64,000 nucleotides of DNA from Plantago major (lineage: Eukaryota; Streptophyta; Magnoliopsida; Lamiales; Plantaginaceae). The stretch is taken from positions 7,174,001-7,238,000 of the forward strand of contig CM048843.1 of the NCBI GenBank assembly GCA_026545765.1, given 5' to 3'. Position numbers and translations under genes: made by a program. The notes beneath the pieces are model-generated. The model ran no database searches. It was not told the DNA's origin and worked only from the letters and a program-made list of their open reading frames with translations. Shown here one piece after another: positions 58,591 to 64,000 of the stretch. Within the stretch, counting starts at the first letter, position 1, and every line of letters starts with the position of its first letter.

Positions 58591-60950
58591 AAGAATTATT
58601 TTCTTCCTTGGTGTGTTCCTAGGTGCTCCATATGATGCTTTCAGATACCTGTCAGGTTTCTGAGTTTGCTTTTCAACAAACTTAGCTTTCTTTGCCAGAT
58701 TTCTTCTAGCCCTGGCATTCAGATTTTCAGTGGCTTGATTTAACTTCCACTTCTGATAATTTCTTTGAGCAATTCTAGCTTTCAGCCATCGTTCTTGCTC
58801 CTGCTTGTACTCATGAGCAAGTTGTTTTCCGATGCCTTTGTAGCCAATACCGTTTCGAGCACTTGAAGCTATCTGAGATCTTTTCTCAGCAGCTTTGCTA
58901 GTCTCTGGTTGGTCCAATTTCTTTCCAGAAAAAGTGACTTGGGAGAATTTGCCAGCTCCTGCAATTCTACTTTTTTGAGAGACATAACACTGTGGGTGTT
59001 TACACTTTTCAGTGTTGTGTTTCTTTTCAGAGACGTGCCCAAAAGTTTTGTTTTTGACTTGTTTTTCCCACAAAGGGTTAGTCGCAACTGCCTTTCCTTT
59101 GTCAACAATCTTTGTCTTCTCACCGATACTATAGATTGCATGGGAACCGTCTTGCTGAGTACTTACAAATGTTCTTCTCTCCTTACTCTTATTCAGAGTG
59201 ATAGAACAATTTGTCTGTGTATTCAGCCCAAGTCCTTTCTTTTCTGAAGGATCTCTTAAGTAAGATTGTACTTCAGTAAGAGTGTCACTAGCTTTGGCAT
59301 AAGATTGAAAAGATAATTCTTTCTTCTTGAGTTCCTTGTTCTCAGAAAGAAGATCTTCATATTTCTTTTGTAATTCAGCCATTGCTTCTTTATGTGACTT
59401 TTCAGTTTCAGATATCTGAGCTTTGAGAGATGCATTTTCAGCATCCTTTCTCTCAGATACTTTAACTATTTGAGAATTTTCCTTTGCAAGAGAATTCTTT
59501 TCTTCTTCAAGGTTTTCGGCTCTAGCTCGGATCATTAGAAATTCTCTTTCATAGATGTCAAGTTCTTTCCTGAGATTTTCTAGATTTTTTATTTCCTCTT
59601 CATCACTTTCATAAGTATAACAAGAAGTATGTGTTACCTCATCAGCCATAAGACAGATTTCTATGTTGGAGATGTCTGGACCGTCAATTTCAGCAACTCC
59701 ACACATTTCATTCTTCTTGAGGCCGAAGTCGATTATATCATGAGTAACTCCACATAATTCTGGTGATGGTAAGGTTGAGTCGTCTGAATTGTCATCTTCA
59801 GAATCTGTCTCAACGTCTAGAGCATCCAGTTGAATTTGGATTTTCTTTCTTTCTTCAGTTAACAAAGCTTTCTGGCTTCTTCTGAAGATTCTCCTATCTT
59901 TCTTGTCACCTGTCCTTAGTTTGTTGAGGGCAGGACAATCCTTCTTCAAGTGGCTGTGTTTCGACAATAGAAAGCAGATTTCCAATTCTTCCTCCTCGGA
60001 CATGATGCTTTCGAAATGGCTTGTTCAGCGAGCTTTGCATATTTTTGTACTGGTGATAGTTTGAGCCTAGATGCTTTTTCAGCATCTCTTTGGCTTTCCT
60101 TCTTTCAATTTCTCGACTGATATATTTGCTCATTTGCTTTGCAGCAAGAGCATCCTCAGTTTCTTCCTTGCTTTTCTTCTTTTCAGAAGTTCCTTGAGTG
60201 ACTAGAGCAACGTTTTGCAACTTTTCAGTTGTTTGTTCTCTTTGAGTTGTCTCATAATCAACAGTAGCAAGATGAGAGAAAAGTTCCACTGGAGTGATAT
60301 TTGGCATTCCTTGGTTAAAATAAAAGAATTTGGTATGCTCCCAGTTGTGGTTAAGACTTCTGACAATAGTCTTAATCTTTTCTGACTGGGAGTATCTGTT
60401 GCTTTCCCCAAGAGCTGCCATGTCACTCATGAGAGTGGTAAATCTGAAATCAAGTTCTTCCAGAGTTTCAGTGGGTCCTTGCTTGAAATTTTGAAATTTC
60501 AACCTGAGAACTTCGAACTTGTTTTCTTTGGTTTTCTCAGTTCCGGCACAGATTTCTTCAATCAGTTGCCAGGCAACTTTTGCCGTTTTAGCACCCCACA
60601 GTTTATATGTGCTCGGGTGTCGATCTGATGATGATATTACGAGCTTGACCATCCAGACGATTTCTCTTGGCATCTTCCGATGTCCAGAGTTCTATGGGCT
60701 TTGGTTCGTAAATGACTTGCCTAGTAGATCTCCCACTTGTTGACGCATCGGTTTGTGAAGATCCTTCGCTTTGATCTCTGTCTCTACAATTAGAAACCTC
60801 CATGACTTGTTTGAGTTGTTGAATGACTATTGGGCCATTCTTTATCACTTTGATCATTTCGTCACTTATGGCTTCAAGGTGGAGCATCTTGTTGTTTTTC
60901 CATTTCTCGTAATTCTCTGGTTTGAGATTGGGTGCATCACTCAGAGACAT
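58480..60950 (-). pseudogene. gag and coiled-coil spacer of copy B
   Basis: Starts MSLSDAPNLKPENYEKWKNN at 60950. A frameshift near 60610 joins to KLWGAKTAKVAWQLIEEICA and the same gag body as copy A. The zinc knuckle is damaged (CFLLSKHSHLKKDC; first cysteine pair and glycine lost by small deletions). A long frame then runs to 58480. It contains an acidic stretch (DVETDSEDDNSDDST), then a coiled coil (NLENLRKELDIYEREFLMIR onward to KELKKKELSF, about 110 residues) and a basic part before the protease. A long gag with a coiled coil is a Sirevirus trait. The copy cannot make an intact Gag. Confidence 0.8.
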
Positions 60951-61053
60951 ACCTGCACACTTAACACACAAATTAAATAATCCTCGAAAATGGACAGAGT
61001 TCCTTCACCTATCTGGGGATCTAGGTTCAGTGCAGAAGGCTTGTGAACCTCAT

Positions 61054-61065
61054 GCTCTGATACCA
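61054..61065 (-). other. Primer-binding site of copy B (inner, duplicated)
   Basis: TGGTATCAGAGC on the minus strand, the exact tRNA-iMet-type primer site, next to a 96-bp LTR fragment at 61068-61163. Confidence 0.8.
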
Positions 61066-61163
61066 CTTGTTGGTCCAGATAACGGCAAAGTAAAAGACTA
61101 GAGGGGGGGGGGGGGGAGGGGGTGAATAGTCTTTTTAAAACTTTTGTCGATAAAAACTATTTG

Positions 61164-61318
61164 GCTTCCATGACTTGTTTGAGTTGTTGAATGACTATTG
61201 GGCCATTCTTTATCACTTTGATCATTTCGTCACTTATGGCTTCAAGGTGGAGCATCATGTTGTTTTTCCATTTCTCATAATTCTCTGGTTTGAGAATGGG
61301 TGCATCACTCAGAGACAT
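61164..61318 (-). pseudogene. Duplicated gag start
   Basis: Reads MSLSDAPILKPENYEKWKNN to KQVMEAK, then a stop in LTR sequence. It exists only because of the tandem duplication. Confidence 0.8.
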
Positions 61319-61421
61319 ACCTGCACACTTAACACACAAATTAAATAATCCTCGAAAATGGACAGAGTTCCTTCACCTATCTGGGGATCTAGGTTCAGTG
61401 CAGAAGGCTTGTGAACCTCCT

Positions 61422-61433
61422 GCTCTGATACCA
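61422..61433 (-). other. Primer-binding site of copy B (outer, at full LTR 3)
   Basis: TGGTATCAGAGC on the minus strand, two bases from LTR 3; this is the one positioned for use. Confidence 0.8.
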
Positions 61434-61805
61434 CTTGTTGGTCCAGATAACGGCAAAGTAAAAGACTAGAGGGGGGGGGGGGGGGTGAATAGTCTTTTAA
61501 AACTTTTGTCGATAAAAACTATTTCTCAGATATCTGAGTAGATATCTGATACTTAGAATTAGAGCGCGGAAGACTTAATATAGATAAGTGCAGAAACAGT
61601 TAAAGTGTGTGTGTGTTGCTAAAATGTAAATACAGAAAGGTAAATAACACAGCAAGTATAGTGGTATCTGGAGGTGGCGTAATCCTCCAACTAATCCACT
61701 TCGGTCTTCCAGAGACCTAGAATTCACTAGAATAGATAATTGAGTTCTCCTTACAAAAATCCTATTCTAAGATTCCTTTAAACAAATGGTTCTCAACCAA
61801 ATGTT

Positions 61806-62015
61806 CCCCCTGAGTTGTTCCCCGGCTTTCTCAGCCAAGTACTTCCTGTACTCAGAAACCTTTTGAGTTATTCCCTAGCTTCCCAAGCTAAGTACTTCCT
61901 ATACTCAATAACCTTGGAGTTATTCCTTAGTTTCCCAAATAAGTACTTCCTATACTCCGGTAACCTTGGAGTTATTCCCTGATGTTTCAAACTAAGTACT
62001 TCCTGTACTCCACGC
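61806..62015. repeat. LTR-internal tandem repeat (LTR 3)
   Basis: Four ~55-bp units as in the other LTRs (CCCGGCTTTCTCAGCCAAG, AGCTTCCCAAGCT and relatives). Confidence 0.75.
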
Positions 62016-62391
62016 CAGTTATGGTGTTGGTTTTGGTTTGAGTTGTCAGATGAGCTTCCTTAATAACTTATTCAGTTATTCAGATAGCTCTGTGAATCAA
62101 GTATACTTAATACACTTTTCAATGTATGGTATCTTGTTCTTTTTACCGACCCAAGTCTTAGATAAATGTTCAAGAGAATGAATCTCAGATACTTGATCTT
62201 TCGTTTCAACTCTTTCACAGATAGCTGTGCTTGTTTAGGATCAGGACACTTAAAACTTCAGTGTTACTCAAGATCAAAAGCTTTGGTCGCAACAGTAAGC
62301 TTTGAGGATAAGTAACTTGCTTTGAGAGAGTAAGATGTTCAGTAAGTTCTGTGTTTCAGCGTCTTGTTTTCTCAAGCAGTCTAAGTGTTGA

Positions 62392-62400
62392 TATTTATAG
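62392..62400 (-). promoter_or_regulatory. TATA box of LTR 3
   Basis: CTATAAATA on the minus strand in the conserved context. It would transcribe copy B. Confidence 0.55.
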
Positions 62401-63150
62401 ATGAATTTGAGTGCCGTTTGAATAGTATCCATTAGGCTCAAATTCAAACTATTGATATTTGTGTATAATCTTTATGTGATTTTGTCTTCTTCTTGAAGTC
62501 GTTGCTTTTATTCAGACATCTCTGTCCGTGCATTAAATGCATTGTACTATACTTTTTGTCCTGTAGTGCCAACGGAACTGTGCTTTGTATCAGAGACTAG
62601 TGTTATCTGATTCTTTGCACGTCCTTATCTTCAATCTTCAGATACCACTTTTTATTGAAACAACTTTGTTTGCAATATATATATATTTCTTTTTCAGAAA
62701 TGTGGTTAATGCTCAAGGTATCTGAGAATAGATATCTGTGGACACTTTCCTTTTTTTCAGATAGGCCTCTTATTTCTCAGATATCTCTTGTGACACAGTT
62801 TGTATAAAACTATTCGTGTCTTCAAGATATCTGGCTAAGATATCTGAAAAGCGATTCGATAATCTTGTGCAGTTTCTTCAAGTCTTCAATGTCGTTGGGC
62901 TTGTTCTGCTTGGATGTCTTCTTCTTGGTCTTCTCTCCATAAAATAAAAATTACATTTTGAGACCTAACATCCTATACAAGATTAGCTAGACTATCATAC
63001 TTAGTGAGTTTCCTCTTTTACAATGTTCAAGTGAACCAAGAGTACTAATCACCTTTCTGAGACTAAGATAAGTCATCATGTTGCTGATCAAAATCTAAAC
63101 AGATATTTCTAACAAAATATCAAACAAATTTCCTAACAAATTTCCCAACA

Positions 63151-63165
63151 AATTTCCCCCTTTTT
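63151..63165 (-). other. Polypurine tract of copy C
   Basis: AAAAAGGGGGAAATT on the minus strand, matching the tract beside LTR 1. Confidence 0.7.
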
Positions 63166-63225
63166 GATCAGTCAACGATGACTATCTAACCTATTACAAA
63201 TCTGGATGAGTGAACAATCCAACAC

Positions 63226-63932
63226 TTAATCTTGTGCTACTGAGACAATTGGTGTCTCAGATATCTTGTTGTGAGGTGGAGACTTGGAAGTCTGGTCCTC
63301 ATCAACCTTTCTTTCTTGAACCTGAGAATTAAGATTAATACAATACTTAGGAAATTATTTGAAAGAATTTGTGCAAAAATGCTTTAATGAGTTCTGAGTT
63401 TTGGACTTACTTCCTCAATAGGAGGCTCAGAGTCATTTTTCTCAGAAACTTTCTCAGTTTCTGGTATTCTTTCATGTGATGTTGCCTTGGGAGCTTCATC
63501 AATTTCCATTGATGCAGGGGATGTCGCAACTTTTTCCCTTTGCATTTCTACTTCTGAATGAGCCTGTAAGTAGAAAGTATTGAATATTTTAGAAGAAGTT
63601 TAAGATAACCCATGATGAAGAATACTTATCACTGATTTTTCATGTACCTTCATGCTAGAAGGCTCAATGATGTGTTCTTCAGAAACTTGTCGGTCTCTGG
63701 GTTCGTCTCTGGCATTTCGCTTATCTTCCTCTTTCTCGTTGGAGCACATTAGAAACATTTACTTTAAATGATTAAGCACATAGACAAATGACTGAAAAGT
63801 GTTATCTTAAGAATCAATTATCACCTGTGGTACAGGCTCAGATTTCTTAAGAGGCGAGGTTGGGGTAACCTCCTTCTCAGTTTCTGAGGCAAGCTTTCCA
63901 GCTTCCTCTTGTTTCTGTGTTTCTAACTCAGC
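63226..63932 (-). pseudogene. Accessory ORF3 of copy C, partial
   Basis: Four exons homologous to copy A: 63932-63825 (AELETQKQEEAGKLASETEK, 36 codons, donor GTGATAAT), about 63735-63648, 63563-63411 (AHSEVEMQREKVATSPASME, 51 codons, acceptor CTTACAG, donor GTAAG) and 63321-63226. The second has lost its acceptor AG. The last runs from VQERKVDEDQTSKSPPHNKI to a stop at 63226-63228, because the large final exon has been deleted and 3' untranslated sequence follows at once. The 5' exons would lie beyond 64000. Confidence 0.65.
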
Positions 63933-64000
63933 CTGTAACAAAGAATTTTTATATAAGTAACAAGATATACAAGCATAAAAATTTTCACAAGGTAGGAGTC
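63933..64000 (-). other. ORF3 intron of copy C, cut by window end
   Basis: Begins on the left with the acceptor complement (CTGTAACAAAG) shared with copy A at 50018-50028; the element continues past the window. Confidence 0.5.

Larger units (their letters stand above)
60796..61531. repeat. 368-bp tandem duplication spanning gag start, primer site and LTR edge
   Basis: Unit 1 is 60796-61163 and unit 2 is 61164-61531, offset exactly 368 at several anchor points. Each unit holds the first ~50 gag codons, leader, primer site and first ~95 bases of the LTR. Only a handful of substitutions and a G-run length change separate them. Confidence 0.9.
61436..63150 (-). repeat. LTR 3 (5' LTR of copy B, 3' LTR of copy C)
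   Basis: 1715 bp from TGTTGGTCCAGATAACGG to TTTCCCAACA, with a 15-G run at 61471-61485. The purine tract of copy C follows on the right, so the LTR is shared between two internal regions. Confidence 0.85.

Noticed and set aside
1-64000. tRNA or rRNA genes
   Set aside because: No cloverleaf with A and B boxes or rRNA-like sequence was noticed by eye; the only tRNA-related signals are retrotransposon primer sites. A tRNAscan run would settle it.

Overview
This is nuclear DNA from a flowering plant, most likely a eudicot. The evidence is AT-rich introns with GT/AG borders, four plant gene families, Ty1/copia and LINE retrotransposons, and many small terminal-inverted-repeat (TIR) elements. An asterid, perhaps Lamiales, is a weaker guess based on the accessory retroelement ORF. 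No species can be named from the sequence alone.

Layout. 1-1.9 kb is degenerate repeats. 1.95-8.6 kb (+) is a PCF11-similar mRNA 3'-end processing factor (PCFS4-like, six exons). 9.3-11.1 kb holds three small DNA transposons. 11.1-24.35 kb carries scattered coding-looking pieces of one or more unrecognised, decayed plus-strand genes. They are interrupted by a 5'-truncated LINE (12.78-15.06 kb) and a copia element (17.55-24.31 kb), both lying on the minus strand. 26.75-27.2 kb is a nested TIR cluster. 27.64-31.96 kb (+) is a nine-exon CSA/ERCC8 WD40 gene for transcription-coupled repair. 32.28-34.47 kb is a Mutator-like element with another element nested inside it. 34.5-38.5 kb is partly duplicated non-coding DNA. 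38.81-39.89 kb (+) is a single-exon F-box/kelch gene. 41.2-43.6 kb (-) is a six-exon mitochondrial porin (VDAC). At 44.27 kb (+) the first coding exon of an unknown gene begins, and a retrotransposon block starts a few bases past its likely splice donor.

44.34-64.0 kb is an array of one large copia family, probably Sirevirus-type, all transcribed on the minus strand. Three LTRs of about 1.7 kb (44.34, 53.47 and 61.44 kb) separate three internal regions. Copy A has gag and a large accessory ORF but no pol. Copy B has gag-pol but no accessory ORF. Copy C, cut by the window edge, again has the accessory ORF. That accessory ORF (ORF3) is the most unusual thing here. It appears to be split into at least six exons by short, canonical introns; three exons (E3, E4, E6) are phase-0 and whole-codon, and several look like duplicates of one another. 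All copies carry frameshifts or deletions.

The four host genes are independent housekeeping or regulatory genes and show no sign of acting as a pathway. Exon borders come from reading splice consensus and reading-frame continuity; no alignment or database search was run.
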